A DNA stretch of 64,000 nucleotides from Porphyra umbilicalis (taxonomy: Eukaryota; Rhodophyta; Bangiophyceae; Bangiales; Bangiaceae): assembly GCA_002049455.2 (NCBI GenBank), contig KV918788.1, forward strand, positions 186,001-250,000, read 5' to 3'. The notes under the pieces were generated by a model. That model had not been told where the DNA came from and made no database searches. It saw nothing but the letters and a program-made list of their open reading frames with translations. Positions 44,583-56,330 of the stretch are shown in pieces (positions within the stretch are counted from its first letter, which is position 1; each line of letters opens with the position of its first letter). A program made the position numbers and the translations under genes.

Positions 44583-45362
44583 CGTCTACTTCGGACTTTT
44601 TCTCCATCGAAGCCTCATCGAGGCTTCGATGCGCCATCGACCCATCGAAATATGGGTCGATGACGGTCATCGAGACTCTCATCGAGCCCATCGAACCGAT
44701 GTGACTTCAGTTTGAGAGCCCGAGCAGGGACCCATCTGATTGGACAACTGGATAATCTTGTGTATGCATCTCAGGGACACTGTCCGTTCAGTATGCCATT
44801 TATATGTATTTGGCACGCCAGAGATCTCAGAGACATCCGTTCCGCCGACGTCGAGACCATCTTCTTCACGAGGACGGGTGCCGCCAATGCATTTGACTTA
44901 GTCTAGGAAAGCATAAAAACCCGCGATGTCGCCGCACGCGGAGCACCGCGAAGCACAACCCGGAGGACTGCGAGCGTCCAAAAAATCCATCGTTTGTGCA
45001 GTCAAGATGTCGAAAGACCGCCTCTCATGCGAAGTGGCCGAAGCCTCATGCATGTGCATATCACGCACGCAGCTTCGCCAAGCTTTGCCCGGACCTCGAC
45101 AAAGCCATGTTGACCTTGCCCGTGTCGAAGGTCCCGATATGATGAGATGTCAGGCAATACCTGCACGCAGATTTATGTAATTCTTGTAAATGTGTCGGCA
45201 CGGATTCTCAGTCTCATCGGCCAAAAACACCACTCTTTTCGAAACGGTTCTCATCGAAGGTCTCATCTATGTCCATCGAAACCCCCTTCCGATGACCAGA
45301 TCCTGTCGGGTCGCGATGTCATCGGAAAAGGGCCTTCGATGGGAAAAAGTCCCAAGTAGACG
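44583..45362. mobile_element. 780-bp non-autonomous element with ends like the 11.7-kb transposon
   Basis: The ends CGTCTACTTCGGACTTTTTC and, reverse-complemented, CGTCTACTTGGGACTTTTTC are inverted over about 30 bp and flanked by AT on both sides (44581-44582 and 45363-45364). Unit 1 has the empty site (GACC-AT-GGGAACGC at 26250). Like the 11.7-kb element it starts CGTCT, uses AT, and is full of CATCGA/TCGATG motifs near its ends. It has no transposase frame. It is probably mobilised by the same or a related transposase. Confidence 0.88.
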
Positions 45363-45364
45363 AT

Positions 45365-47115
45365 GGGAACGCAAGAGCCTCCCGCTTGTATCGCGACGTT
45401 TCTCGCCGTCGGGGCAGTGACGTTGGGTTGCGCAACGTGTTGACCACTGGAGAGGGCCTCCCCGTATGGTGTGCGACTCAAAGGACGGGGTGTCATGTAG
45501 TCAAGCGATGGATGCGCACAGTTGGTACACGTGTATTGGAAAAAAGATATCTGGACGGCTGACGCGAGTACGTAGCAAGGACAGGCTCGACGTCCAAACA
45601 TCAATAATAGAAGAAAAAGCTCACAGCCACAGGATTGAACTCCAGTCTGGCAAAGTCACACAAACGGCTGCCCGCATCCACGGCAGACGTCCATCCACGC
45701 ATCAGACGTAGGATATCGCAGTCCGACATCACATCCCATCCACCGTTGCCGGCCGAGCTGGCCGCGAGGTGGCAGCTTCCACAACCAGATCCATCGCTGA
45801 CACCGCGTGCCGGACGTGGCGCCCGCACGAGGGGCATGACGCCCAAAGTGACCCGCCTCGGTCCGGACGCGACTAGTCGCGACTACTATTCGAGGCCTCG
45901 AAGCGAGTCGACTCGCTTCGAGGTGACAAGCTCGCGCAGCGTTGCGGCCCCAGGCGTGGCCGACCGGCAGAGCGGCTCGTCCTTCCAGTCATGGAGGAAG
46001 CACTCGAGCGAGGCCCTGGCCCAGTTGATCAGTGGGGTGCTCATTCGACAGGAGCGCGCGGACGCGCCCCAAAGAGGGGCAGCTGGCGTCGTCGTCACTT
46101 CAGTCTTGGCAACCTGTTCTTTGCGCCTGGCGGAAGGGTGAGTCACGAGCAAATCAGCCAGTTGCCAGAAAGTCCCTTTTCCTCCCTCCCAGCTGTCGCT
46201 GTCACTCCTCCTCCCAGTACCTCGGCAGCTGGTGGTGGACGAAGAAGGATCAGGGTGCCCAGCGCCGTGTTACTATACCTCATACGTAGCCGCGACGCAG
46301 ATGAAAGCCACCAGGGCAGTACAGTACGCTCCCGTTGTAAGAGACACTCTGATTCAGCCCAACATGAATTGTAGTCGCCTGCGCGGGGTGGAAGGAGAGT
46401 CTCGTGACCCATTTTCTCTCAATGACGACCCTCTTGGAACGGGAACGCACTGTAAGTATAAAACCGGTCTGAAACGTGTGGGGCATTCTAATGTTGCAGG
46501 ACCCACAGAAGTTTGCAAACCCAACCAGGAGAAGGCGCCGGCGCGTACTGCTAACCCACATCTGTGCGTGGAGATCTTCCACATCCACTTCGGGCAGTCG
46601 CTTGATACAGTTCGTAGCCGCGCCTCGCGAGAAGACGGTAATGGACGACCATAGTACCGAAAGGATGCGCAAGAGCGCCTCACGAAGCGTAGAGACCAAT
46701 GCTTCCACGGCGTTGCGCCGGGAATCTCGTAGACCTTCTGCATGCTATCTGCCAAGTCGATCTACACATGAAAAGCCAAACACCAAAGCACTCCATCAGC
46801 GGGCTCTTTTTACTCTCAAGAGGTTTTTCAAGCCATCATAACTTGTTCCCACCAGGGAACAACCCGAAAGCCTTCGTGTGTGACTCGCAAGAACTTGCGA
46901 CTGCCAACATTCCTTGGTCAGCAAATCGGGGTCCAGATGGCCTGAAGTGTCGCCACGGTATTGAGACTGCAGGGCAGTCTGCTTGTCTGCGCCGCCGCTG
47001 TCGTCGGACCAGCGCGAGCTGAGCAGCCTGCCGTTGTGGTGAGTTGGCTGGACGCGCACCAGTCGTTCAAGCAGACTCGGTCCGCTGCACCAGCGTTTTT
47101 TCTGTCGGCCGCCGT
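45365..47115. other. duplicated segment, right part of unit 2, no gene recognised
   Basis: Continuous counterpart of 26252-26630 plus 38349-40597 of unit 1 minus its insertions. It carries the empty sites for both unit-1 elements. No gene recognised. Confidence 0.5.
45896..45923. repeat. perfect 28-bp palindrome (disrupted in the other copy)
   Basis: CCTCGAAGCGAGTC followed by its reverse complement. In unit 1 the same site (about 38503-38530) has two substitutions that break the symmetry. Confidence 0.85.
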
Positions 47116-47290
47116 CGTCAGCTTTGACTAATTTGCCCAACGGATGCCATTTCCGTTGGGGAACCGTCAGAGGTTGGGGCTCAACGCGTCTGCTTTTAGT
47201 TGTGCGTTTTTGGGCGCTGTGGGGCGTTCGTTGAAGCCCTTTCCTTCGTTGAAGAGCGTTGGGAAACCGTTGCGCAATGCCCCAACGGAG

Positions 47291-50200
47291 CCGAGCGCGT
47301 GAGTCTGACGCGATCGTGTGCAAGGACAGAGCTTCCTGGCCACAAAGACGCCATCGACGGGAAGCACGTCTGTAACTACCCGACTTGAGCTCATGTCGTG
47401 GACTGTAGTTCTGCAGTTATGTGGAGCATTGGTCGCACTCTCTTGGTATTCAATTTTGGCAGCCAACCAGTCAACAAGCCCGTCCTGAGAGCAAACCCTG
47501 CAACGTCGATCCCATCTTCCAATTGGGGAATCTAGAGGCGCAACGTGTGGCATGCTGAATGGAGAGCCCATTCTGGGGGCCCTGTTTGGGGCCAGACGCG
47601 ATGTAGTTGGGCATCGAGCTGTCTGAAACGAGCCACGAGACGGTCTGAATGGGGTCGTCATTGCTGGGTTATGTGTAGCCCCATTCTGGTAGTCCAAATC
47701 CGAATGAAAGCGAAGGAGCGCTAAGGGATCTCGATCAGCGCTTAATGAAACGAAACCACCGAAAAGTTGTCCGGAAAGTGTGCCCAACAGTCGCGGTGAG
47801 ATTGCCACGTCCTCGTCAAGCGCCAGATATGCCGCTAATAATCGTCGAAACCGATGACAACGTCGAAGAAAGAGGCATTCAAAGGGACGAACGGGCCGAC
47901 ACCTGGCACGGCCACGACATAAATCGGGCACCTCATTGGAACTAGGCCCCTGGGAAGAATCCGATCTCCTCGTGCGCAGTCCTGTCGATTGTAAACGGAT
48001 TGGATCGGGCCACAGAAGAAGCGGTAAGCGGCTGGGCGGGGAAGCTGGAGAGCGGGCGTCGCCACTGGCACGATCCGCATTGTGCGGAAGGCTCGTCGCG
48101 AGATATCAACAGGTCAGATGTCGTTGCCGTCGACACTCTCGGGAGCTGTTTTGAAACCGCCCAGTTTGGAGGGAAGTGCAGTCATTGGCTGATCCAGTGA
48201 ATCGAACCAATCTGTCGTCCTGGATGGCATCACTTTTCTCAAAAGCTGCACTTTCGGTGACTAGTCGACGCCACAAACTGTCGGTTTCGGTGCCACTTGC
48301 ACAATGCTCGGTTGAAGCTGGGTCGCGTCATCGGATGAGATCGTGCGTGAGTGGGCCACTGGAGGGGTGCGAAGCGCTCTGCGCATTGGGTGGACACGGC
48401 GACGCCTCAGAACGGATGGCCAGCCGGTCACGTGACCAACTGGTCATCCTTTTGACGTTGGAACGGCCGCCGCGCCAACGCCCTCGCTGGCTCAGGAGGC
48501 GTGACGGCATTCAGCGCCGCGACTCGTCAGGGGCCGCCTCGCGGCCCCTCAGCCGTCCGACGTGTGCCGCGCCCGGCGTGTCAGTCTGACGCGTGCTGCT
48601 CGACCCCCCAGCCGTCCAACGTGTGTGGCGTAGGGGCGTATGATTCCCGCCTGTAAACGGGTCTGCGTTGTCAGGCTGCCGTGGCGGGTCTCTCCGGCTC
48701 GTCCCACCCGCTCGTTCATATTTTATCGGGCGGGCACGGCGCCTCTGTGGACGGGCTGCACGTGGGACGACGAGACGCATGCGCGCTGGTCGGTTCTCAA
48801 CCGTGACCAGTTTCTGGGAGCCAGGTCTCCTGCGGGGCGGGCCAGGCTGACGCAGTCCCCCCACACTCGCTCACCCGCCGTCGGACGGCAGGTGGGATTG
48901 GGCGGGCGGCGGGGACGCGTCTCCTCTGTGTGCGCAATCGCGCCGGTGTGGTGGGACGTCTGTGCAGCGCGCGCGCTCCGGCTGCCATCCCGCCCACCCC
49001 TCCCCTCCACCCACCGCGCCCACCCCTCCCCCCCTCTGTAACCGCGCTCATGACGCGTGTGAAGGGCGCCAACGACACGCGACGACGCCGAGCGCAGCGG
49101 CAGCGCAACGGTCGCGCTGCCACCCCGCCCTCTCCGCCTTGCACCTGCGCGGGGCCGTGTGACCACGGCACCACGGACGCCCCCCCCCCCCCCCCCCCAC
49201 CTGCTGAACGGTGCGCTGCACCCTGCCGCCCTTCCCGCCTCGGGTCAACGAGCTTCGCTGGTCCCAGGGAGGACGGCTCCATGTACGCGCCTCCCCCCCC
49301 ACCGCCCCGCGCTTTCGGGCCCTCCCCTCCCCGCAATCACTCCCGCCCCCCTCCTGCCGGCCGGGGTGTTGGCCGGCCGCTTAATCAAGGCGGCCGGCCT
49401 CCGGCACCACACCGGCTGCCCTGCCCTCCTCACCCCCGCCGCCTCGGACCTGACGCCGACCACGCCGATCCTGACGACCGACGTGTTCGTCGACGCGTCG
49501 ACGACGACGGGCGTTATCACCCTCAAGCCGGCGGCGAGTACCCCCGTCGGTGGAGCCCGCCTCGTCGACCAGCGGGCCCGCCACGCGGGCCCCCTTGGCG
49601 CAGCCCCCCTCGACGCCCGGCGGGCCCCCCACAGGGCCCCCCCCCCCCCCGTGGTGGAGCCCGCAGCGAGGACCAGCGGGCGCCCCACGCGGCCCTCGAC
49701 GGTGCAGCCCTCCGCAACGACCGGCGGGCCCCCGACACGGATCCCCTCGCTGGAGCCCCCCGCGACGACCGGCGGGCCCGTCTGACGACCCAAGGTGTTG
49801 GCCACCGGGGCCACCGGTCGACGACCACCGGCGCTCGTACGGCTCTTGGCCGCCGCCACCCCCGTCCTCGTGTGCCCACGGGTACGCCAGCGCGGGCGAG
49901 CCGTGGCCAACCGGTGGGTACGACCCCACCGGTAGCTGGTCTTCCGCGTGGCGGCCGCCGCCGTACCCGGTGTTCCACCGTCCGGCGCTCTGGAGCGGCG
50001 AGTCACCCGCCAAGCCACACGGCGGGCACGCGTACCAGTGGGCGTTGACGACGGCTCAGCCGCAGAGCACGCCTTCGCTGTTGATGTTGTTGCCCGCGCC
50101 GCCGCAGCCCTCGCTGCAGCCGACGCCGCAGGAGCCAGCGCGCCAACCTCTGTACGTGATCGGGAGCCACCCAGCCCCGCAGCCGACGCCGCAGCCGACG

Positions 50201-50373
50201 CCGCAGCCGACGCCGCAGGAGGCAGCTCGCCAGCCTCTGTACGTGGTAGGCGGGCACCAAGCCCCGCCCCCCTCGACGTTTGTGCTGGTGCCTGCTCCCC
50301 CCCAGCCTCCCCAGCAGGCCCCTCTCTACCTGACGCCGCCGTTCCAGCAGTGAACTACAACCTCCCCAAGTCC
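47291..50373. other. left part of the 14.8-kb insertion; no gene firmly supported
   Basis: 47.3-48.5 kb is of moderate GC with no gene seen. From 48.6 kb it is GC-rich. A plus-strand frame of about 49159-49785 (TPTTPILTTDVFVDASTTTG) and another ending at 50353 (GYDPTGSWSSAWRPPPYPVF, then PTPQPTPQPTPQ repeats, ending PFQQ) look protein-like. They may be an N-terminal part of the SANT gene that follows, joined by splicing or a frame correction. A hairpin GGGGCCGCCTCGCGGCCCC sits at 48531-48549. Confidence 0.4.
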
Positions 50374-51606
50374 ATGGGCTCCAGCCTGGGATGGACGGAC
50401 GAGGACCGCGTGCCGCTGTGTAGGGCCTACCTGGAGGTGAGCGAGGACCCTGTGACCGCCACTGGTCGCTCCAAGGACCAGCTGTGGGCGGCTGTGCACG
50501 AGAAGTGGACGGACCTGATGACCAAGAAGGGGCCCCTGCGCGTCAAGCGCAACGTGAGCGCGTTGGAGAAGCAGTTCAAGAAGATCCGGAAGGGGGTGAG
50601 CTCGTTTACCTCTCACTACCTGGCGGTCAAGAATATGCAAACTACCGGGAACCTGACGGAGGAGGACATCATCAGCGGTGCGGTCGCGCGGTACTGCTCG
50701 CTGGACATCTACGAGTCCATTCGCAGCGACCGGGAGAAGGACAAGCGCAAGGGCAAGACGGCCAAACGCAAAGCCAAACTGGCGCACTGCAAGTGGGTGG
50801 GATGCTGGCGAGTTTGGCGCACATCTGACAAGTTCAGCGGCGCGGCCAACACGGCGGACGACGCGAGTGTGGACCTGGACGACTCTTCTGACGAGGACGG
50901 CGAGAGCGGGAGCACGAGCAGCCCGAACTCCCGCAACAAGGGGTATCAGCGCCGACCGGGCGGCATCAAGGCCGCCAAGCTGATGCGGTCGGAGGACTCC
51001 GGCATGGAGAAGCAGGTGAAGGCGAGCACGGCGGCGGTGGACAAGCTGACCGTTGTGCAGCAAGAGCGCACTGCGCTTTGCTTTTTTGACTCTCCCGCGA
51101 TGCGTAACACGCCCGAGGCGGCCCAGTACCGGCAAGCTGTTATGCGCAAGATGATGCAAGCTGCTGGCCTGGCGGCGCCCCCTGCACCGGCTCCCACGCC
51201 TGCGCCGCCGGCACGCAGTGCTGTTAAGGAGATCCATGTTGTGGAAGTTGACGACGGCGTGGCCGCCATGGAAGTCACGACTCTCGCGGCTGATGCGTCG
51301 TCGTCGGCGCCGCCGGCGGGCGGCTCTGCCGCCGGAGCTAACGCGCCGCCGGGGGAGGACCCGCCGGCGGCGCCTGTGGCAGCAGATACTGCTGCTGCAA
51401 CGGCTCTGGCGGCGGAGGCTGAGTCGCCGGCGGCGCCGCCGGCGCGCGGCAGCGGGGGGGGCGACAACCAGCGTGGCCGCAAGTCGCAAGCCGCAAAGCA
51501 GCGGGCCGCTTCTGCGGCTCTCAACAAGCAGCTGGATACAACCCGCGGCCTTGACCAAAGTAGCGAGTCTGACACGACCACCACCACCACCACGGACACT
51601 GAGTAG
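50374..51606 (+). CDS. Myb/SANT-like DNA-binding protein, probable Harbinger partner, 410 aa
   Basis: The ATG at 50374 gives MGSSLGWTDEDRVPLCRAYL followed by EVSEDPVTATGRSKDQLWAA, the SANT-like domain of plant and oomycete Harbinger-type or NAM-associated proteins (Trp-spaced helices, residues ~5-95, including VHEKWTDLM and RNVSALEKQFKKIRKGV). A basic stretch KRKGKTAKRKAKL may be a nuclear signal. An acidic-serine linker (LDDSSDEDGESGS) and the NAM-like C-terminal element GGIKAAKLMRS follow, with KQVKASTAAVDKLTVVQQER as a likely coiled coil, then an Ala/Pro tail. In PIF/Harbinger elements such a protein binds the ends and brings the nuclease, here encoded 6 kb away on the other strand. The frame extends upstream to 49948 without an ATG. 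A Pro/Gln-rich frame just upstream may be part of the gene. Confidence 0.75.
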   Translation: MGSSLGWTDEDRVPLCRAYLEVSEDPVTATGRSKDQLWAAVHEKWTDLMTKKGPLRVKRNVSALEKQFKKIRKGVSSFTSHYLAVKNMQTTGNLTEEDIISGAVARYCSLDIYESIRSDREKDKRKGKTAKRKAKLAHCKWVGCWRVWRTSDKFSGAANTADDASVDLDDSSDEDGESGSTSSPNSRNKGYQRRPGGIKAAKLMRSEDSGMEKQVKASTAAVDKLTVVQQERTALCFFDSPAMRNTPEAAQYRQAVMRKMMQAAGLAAPPAPAPTPAPPARSAVKEIHVVEVDDGVAAMEVTTLAADASSSAPPAGGSAAGANAPPGEDPPAAPVAADTAAATALAAEAESPAAPPARGSGGGDNQRGRKSQAAKQRAASAALNKQLDTTRGLDQSSESDTTTTTTTDTE

Positions 51607-51954
51607 CGTAGCGACTGTGTATTGCTTTGTGCTTTGTGCATGTAGCAGCAGCTCGATGACAACGAAAGGTTTTTTTTTTATCCCTCTTCGGGGTTTTTTT
51701 TTTCCTATACTTATGCCTTTCTCGGTGCACACAGTCGACCTCCGCCTGCGGCAAGCAACCAGCGACGGACCACACGCAGTCGTGCGGCGTCTCCGCTTTG
51801 TGCTGCCGCCCCTCCATCAGCCCAACGCCTCGCGCGTCGCAGAGTCCAACACCAACCCGTCCCCGCCAACGCTCGCCTCCCCCTCCCCCATACGCCCCGC
51901 CTGGTCGGCAGCGTCGCTAAACCCCGGCCCTCGGCACCGCAAAACTCGCAGGCG

Positions 51955-52370
51955 AAGGGAGCGCGGCGCCAGCGCGGGGGCGACGGCGGGGGGCAACAGG
52001 CGGGCAGACGCAGCCGCGGGCGAGGGGAGCGCGGCGCCGGCGCGGCGCCGACGGCGGCGGGCAACAGGCGCGCAGCGGCAGCCGCGGGCGAAGAGAGGGC
52101 GGCGCCAGCGCGGGGGCGACGGCGGGGGGCAACAGGCGGGCAGACGCAGCCGCGGGCGAGGGGAGCGCGGCGCCGGCGCGGCGCCGACGGCGGCGGGCAA
52201 CAGGCGCGCAGCGGCAGCCGCGGGCGAAGAGAGGGCGGCGCCAGCGCGGGGGCGACGGCGGGGGGCAACAGGCGGGCAGACGCAGCCGCGGGCGAGGGGA
52301 GCGCGGCGCCGGCGCGGCGCCGACGGCGGCGGGCAACAGGTGGGCAGACGCAGCCCCGGGCGAGCGGGGC
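51955..52370. repeat. ~135-bp tandem repeat, about 3 copies
   Basis: CAGCGCGGGGGCGACGGCGG recurs at 51970, 52105 and 52241, each copy built from two related halves. Frames on both strands are by-products. Confidence 0.85.
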
Positions 52371-52969
52371 TGCCCGGCGTGGGCCGCCCGTCCGCACTTG
52401 TGCGCAGCCCCGACTTCGGAGCCGGAACTGAACGCATTGCGATCGGTGAGCGCCAATAGAACTCATCGAATGTACATGGCCAGCATGACAGTGCGACAAT
52501 GAAATAAAAATAGGTTTTTGCGAAAACTGAGTGGTATTCGGAGTATGTTGGTATGTTCAAATTTCTGGTCGCGAGATCGACCGTACAGCCCCCCAAAGAC
52601 GCCCGTCTCGCGTTTGCAAATTTTGTGGCGCAAGCATATGTACATGTCCTGCTCTCCGTGCTTCGTAGCTCAACGCCACCGTTCAATTGGGACGGGAGAG
52701 CGCGGGGGATTTTCGCTTCCCCGCGTGCTGATCACCACCGCGCGAGTGCCGCCCCTCCGACGCCGATCCGCCGCACCCCCTCCCCCTCTCCTCCATGAGC
52801 GTCCCTCCGTCCCTGTCGCTTCGCCGCCAGGGTCGCCTGTACCCCCCCCCCCCGCCCCGATGGCGGCGCCCGCCGACGCGGCGGCGCTCTTTGCTGCCGC
52901 GCCGTCGCCGGCCGCCGGCCACTGCTGGTGCCTTCGGCCACCAGCCCGCCGCAGGCGCGATCCGTGTGG

Positions 52970-53230
52970 TGGCGCTGCCGGGCGGCCACGGCGACACGGC
53001 CTTCGGCGCCCCGCTGGCGCGCTCGGCGTCGGCCCTGCCGGGCGACGGCGGCGGCACGGTCGCCAGCCCGCCGCCTATGCCCTCGGCGTCGGCCCCGCCA
53101 GGCGACGGCGGCGGGACGGCCGCCACCCCGACGCGTTTGCGCTCTTCGTCGGCGCCGCGGGGCGGCGCCGACGACACGGCCGCCAGCCCGACGCCGGGGT
53201 GCTCGGCGTCGTCGCTTCCGGGCAGGCACC
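52970..53230. repeat. degenerate ~60-bp tandem repeat, 4 copies
   Basis: Plus-strand reading gives a 20-residue degenerate repeat (LPGDGGGTVASPPPMPSASA type). As the period is a multiple of three it could belong to a low-complexity protein starting at about 52861, but no other support exists. Confidence 0.6.
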
Positions 53231-53507
53231 GACGGCCACGCCGGCCGGCGGCGGCGATCTCGGCGGCGGCGGCGGATGGCGGTGGCGATGGCGACGCGCC
53301 GGACGCCGCTCGTGGGGGGGGGGGGCGACGCTGGCGCCGCCGCGTCCATGTCGCTGGCCGACGTCACCACCGCGGCGGCGGCCGCGGCCGAGGCGGCGGC
53401 GGCCGACGAGGTGGCGCCGCGGTGACCAGCGGGGGCTCGTGGGTGGGGGTAGACCACGCCCCGTCGCCCGCGGCGGCGGCGGCGGCTGCCACCGGTTCGT
53501 CGGCGGC

Positions 53508-53960
53508 GGCGCTGCCGCGGCCGCCGCCGTTGCTGTCGTTTCGGGCAGTGGTGCTCGTCGCGGACATCGCGGCCGCGGCGGCGGCGCTGGCGGCGGCGGC
53601 GGCGTAGGCGGCGGCGGCGGTGTAGGCGGCGGCGGCGGTGTAGGCGGCGGCGGCGGCGCTGGCGGCGGCGGCGGCGTAGGCGGCGGCGGCGGTGTAGGCG
53701 GCGGCGGCGGTGTAGGCGGCGGCGGCGGTGTAGGCGGCGGTGGCGCGCCCGTGGCCACCTCACGGTGTCCCGCGCCGCTGCCCCCCCACCCCAGACGGCG
53801 GCGCTGCCGCGGCCGCCGCCGTTGCTGTCGTTGCGGGTAGTGGTGCCCGTCGCGGACACCGCGGCCGCGGCGGCGGCGGTGCCGGCGGCGGCGGCGCAGG
53901 CGGCGGCGGCGGTGTAGGCGGCGGTGGCGCGCCCGTGGCCACCCCACGGCGCCCCGCGCC
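53508..53960. repeat. GGCGGC-rich minisatellite with ~290-bp higher-order copies
   Basis: Short GTAGGCGGCGGCGG units between two longer copies (53508 and 53802) that start GCTGCCGCGGCCGCCGCCGT. It makes long Gly, Pro and Arg frames that I reject as genes. Confidence 0.8.
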
Positions 53961-54635
53961 GCTGCCCCCGCACCCCAGACGGCGGCCACGCCCACGGCCG
54001 ACGTCGGCCCAGACGTGGGCGGCGCACTCGCAGCGTCGACGAAGCCGCGGGCCATGGCCGCCGCCGCCGCCGCCGGCGGTAGCGGCCGCAGCGTTGCGGG
54101 CGGTGAGGCGGCCGTCGCGCCGTGGGGGGGGTGGGGGGGGGAGGGGGGGCGCCGCCCCAGCATGGTCGCATCGACAGCGTTTCCACCGCCGCGTCGCGGC
54201 CGTTGGCCGGCTGGCCCGGCGGCCGACCGACGGGCCGCCGGCGGCGCCCGCGTCGCCGCCGCCGTCGCCGCCGCCGCAGGTGGACGGGCGCCCCGCCGCC
54301 CGCGTGCGCCGCCCGTGCGGTGGCCGCCGCCGCCACCGCCGCGGCCGCCGCCCGTCGGCCGCCGCCGTCACCGCCGCCGCCGCGGGGCTCCACGCGGCGG
54401 CGGCCGCCGCCGAAGGCGCCGACGGCACGACGCGCCGGCGGTGGCTCGCCCGCTGCTTCCCGTGGGCGGCGACGCGGGTGCGAGAGCCGCGGCTTCGCTC
54501 GACGTTTCTTTTTTTTTTTTTTGGCGCCTATGTCCCACCTCCTACCTCATCTCCATCCCACTCGAGCGCCGCGTCTCTCAAAGAAGTTAATGAATGTAGT
54601 AAACTCAACGCAAGCACATCCCCACAAAGCACGAG

Positions 54636-55049
54636 CTACGCCCGCTCGCCGCGGATGCGGCGAGCAAGCTGGATGTCCTTCGACATGACAGTCACACGCT
54701 TGCCGTGGATGGCGCACAGTTGGGCGTCCTGGAAGAGGCCCACCAGGTAGGCCTCGGACGCCTCCTGCAGCGCCAACACAGCAGACGCCGAAAAGCGAGG
54801 AGAGTTAGTGTACTCCTGCGCAATCTCGCGCACCAGGCGCTGGAAGGGGAGCTTGCTGATAAGCAGCTCCCCCGACCGCTGGAATTTGCGGATGTCCCGC
54901 AGGGCGACCGTCCCAGGCCGGTAACGGCGCTTGACTGCGGCCTTGCCACCGGCCTTGGACTTGGTCGCCCGCCTGGCGGCAGCCCTGGCCAGAGAAGCCG
55001 GGGCCTTGCCGCCAGTGGACCGCCGCGCCGTCTGCTTCGTCCGCGCCAT
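54636..55049 (-). CDS. divergent histone H3 variant, 137 aa
   Basis: The ATG at 55049 gives [18 protein letters not shown] and the frame ends with the invariant RRIRGERA at 54636. The histone fold is complete: [63 protein letters not shown]. The tail is altered. Lys4 and Lys14 are kept, Lys9 is Arg, the Arg17/Lys18 region is replaced by Ala-Ser, and the Lys27 region becomes [20 protein letters not shown], one residue longer than canonical. In the fold Lys56 is Arg and Lys79 is Thr. Loop 1 (EYTNSPRF) is not expanded, so this is not a typical centromeric H3. It lies inside the 14.8-kb insertion with no other histone gene beside it. It could be a captured or lineage-specific variant, possibly unable to carry silencing marks at residue 9. 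Confidence 0.93.
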   Translation of the reverse strand: MARTKQTARRSTGGKAPASLARAAARRATKSKAGGKAAVKRRYRPGTVALRDIRKFQRSGELLISKLPFQRLVREIAQEYTNSPRFSASAVLALQEASEAYLVGLFQDAQLCAIHGKRVTVMSKDIQLARRIRGERA

Positions 55050-55140
55050 GGCTGGCGGGGCGCAGGTGTAGTAGCCGCCACAGGTGGCAGAGGAGAGGGG
55101 GGGCAGGGGGGGGGGAGTTGAGGCGGGGTGAGGGGGGGGG

Positions 55141-55330
55141 CAGGTCCACGCCAGACCACAGTCGGCGCGGCGGGGGCAGGTCGCACCACCGGTAGAGGTT
55201 GGCGGGGCGGGGGGGGGAGGGCGGCGGGGTGCCGGGGGGGACAGGTCAACCCCAGACCACAGTCGGCGAGGCGGGGGCAGGCCGCACCGCCGGTAGAGGT
55301 AGGCGGGGCGGGGGTGGGGAAGGGGGCGGG
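55141..55330. repeat. ~118-bp tandem duplication
   Basis: Two copies of CCAGACCACAGTCGGCG...GGTAGAGGTNGGCGGGGCGG, upstream of the histone gene. G-rich, on the promoter side of H3. Confidence 0.75.
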
Positions 55331-55864
55331 CAGAAGGGACGATACTGCGGAATGACGCCGCGAGGAGATGGCCGGGATGGGCTCCTCTTTATACCTGGAA
55401 TGGGTCTCCCCTGGGTGCCCTGGGTGACGGGCACGGCCACTGCCTGCCAGAGACCACCTGGGCAGGACCAGAAACCCCTCCGCAACTCATAGTGGATGCA
55501 TCTGTGGGGACATTCCTTCGCCTTTGTATTGGGCTCGCAGAGTCATCCGAATCCGCCGTCTCCATGACTCCGTTCAAGCGTGGAAATGTACATTTCTTCT
55601 CATCTTCGTGAGTTAGTGTCCAAGAAAGTGCGAAAATTATTGCCAGAGAAAGGAATGCTTATCCAAAGAACCGCGCCACCCGGTCGCTGACGCCCCACTC
55701 AATGCGGGATCGATGACCACAGATCGCCCCAGCTGATCGCCCCCCCCCCGGGAGCGATCTTCGGGTGACAACCCGCCTCCCCCCAGCTCCCTGCAGGTCC
55801 CGCTGTCGCCGCCGTAGATCTCATTCGCAGCCATCCACTCGACTACGTCGTTCACACTGCGTCA

Positions 55865-56330
55865 CGGCAACCAATGGGGTGCACGGAAACGCTATTCGCC
55901 AGCGACGCGGTTGAGAGCTGTGCATTGTAAGATAGATGCAAGTGTTCTGATTGGATCTTGGTAAATATACGTTCGGGACCGTGTGATTCTATGTCGTTCG
56001 CCCACTGTGGGCATTGAAACAGCGCCACGACAACCAATGGAATGGCTTAGACATGTTAATCGAGAACGACGAGGGGCCATGTCTTGCAATGTATGGCAGA
56101 TACGAGTGGTCTGATTGGTTCTTGAAGTCATGTAAGGAATCACGTGAGTTTCTGGCGTCCGTCAACTGTGGGACATCATTCTTCGAGAGCCTTGAAAACC
56201 AATGGGATCACTTACATTTGTTAATCATCAAACACACTGTTCAAAGCCTTGCATCATATAATGGATACAAGTGTTTTGATTGGTCGTTGTGGTCATGTGA
56301 GGGATCACATGACTTTCCGCACGTTCGTGA
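55865..56330. repeat. degenerate ~165-180-bp tandem repeat, 3 copies, AT-richer
   Basis: Units beginning near 55868, 56032 and 56200 share ACCAATGG, then TGNAAGTGTTCTGATTGG-like and GTCATGTNAGGNATCAC motifs. Composition differs sharply from the GC-rich arrays either side. No gene seen between 55350 and 56450. Confidence 0.65.

Noticed and set aside
47130-47290. A small stand-alone CAACGG element at the left edge only
   Set aside because: Unit 1 lacks the entire stretch to 61.9 kb, and matching motifs appear only at that far end, which fits one large insertion better, though nesting is not excluded.
52732-54393. 553-codon minus-strand and 440-codon plus-strand frames
   Set aside because: Both are read-throughs of the GGC-rich minisatellites.
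54636-55049. Centromeric H3 (CenH3) identity for the histone
   Set aside because: Loop 1 is not lengthened, the tail start ARTKQTAR is canonical, and the C-terminal RRIRGERA is kept.
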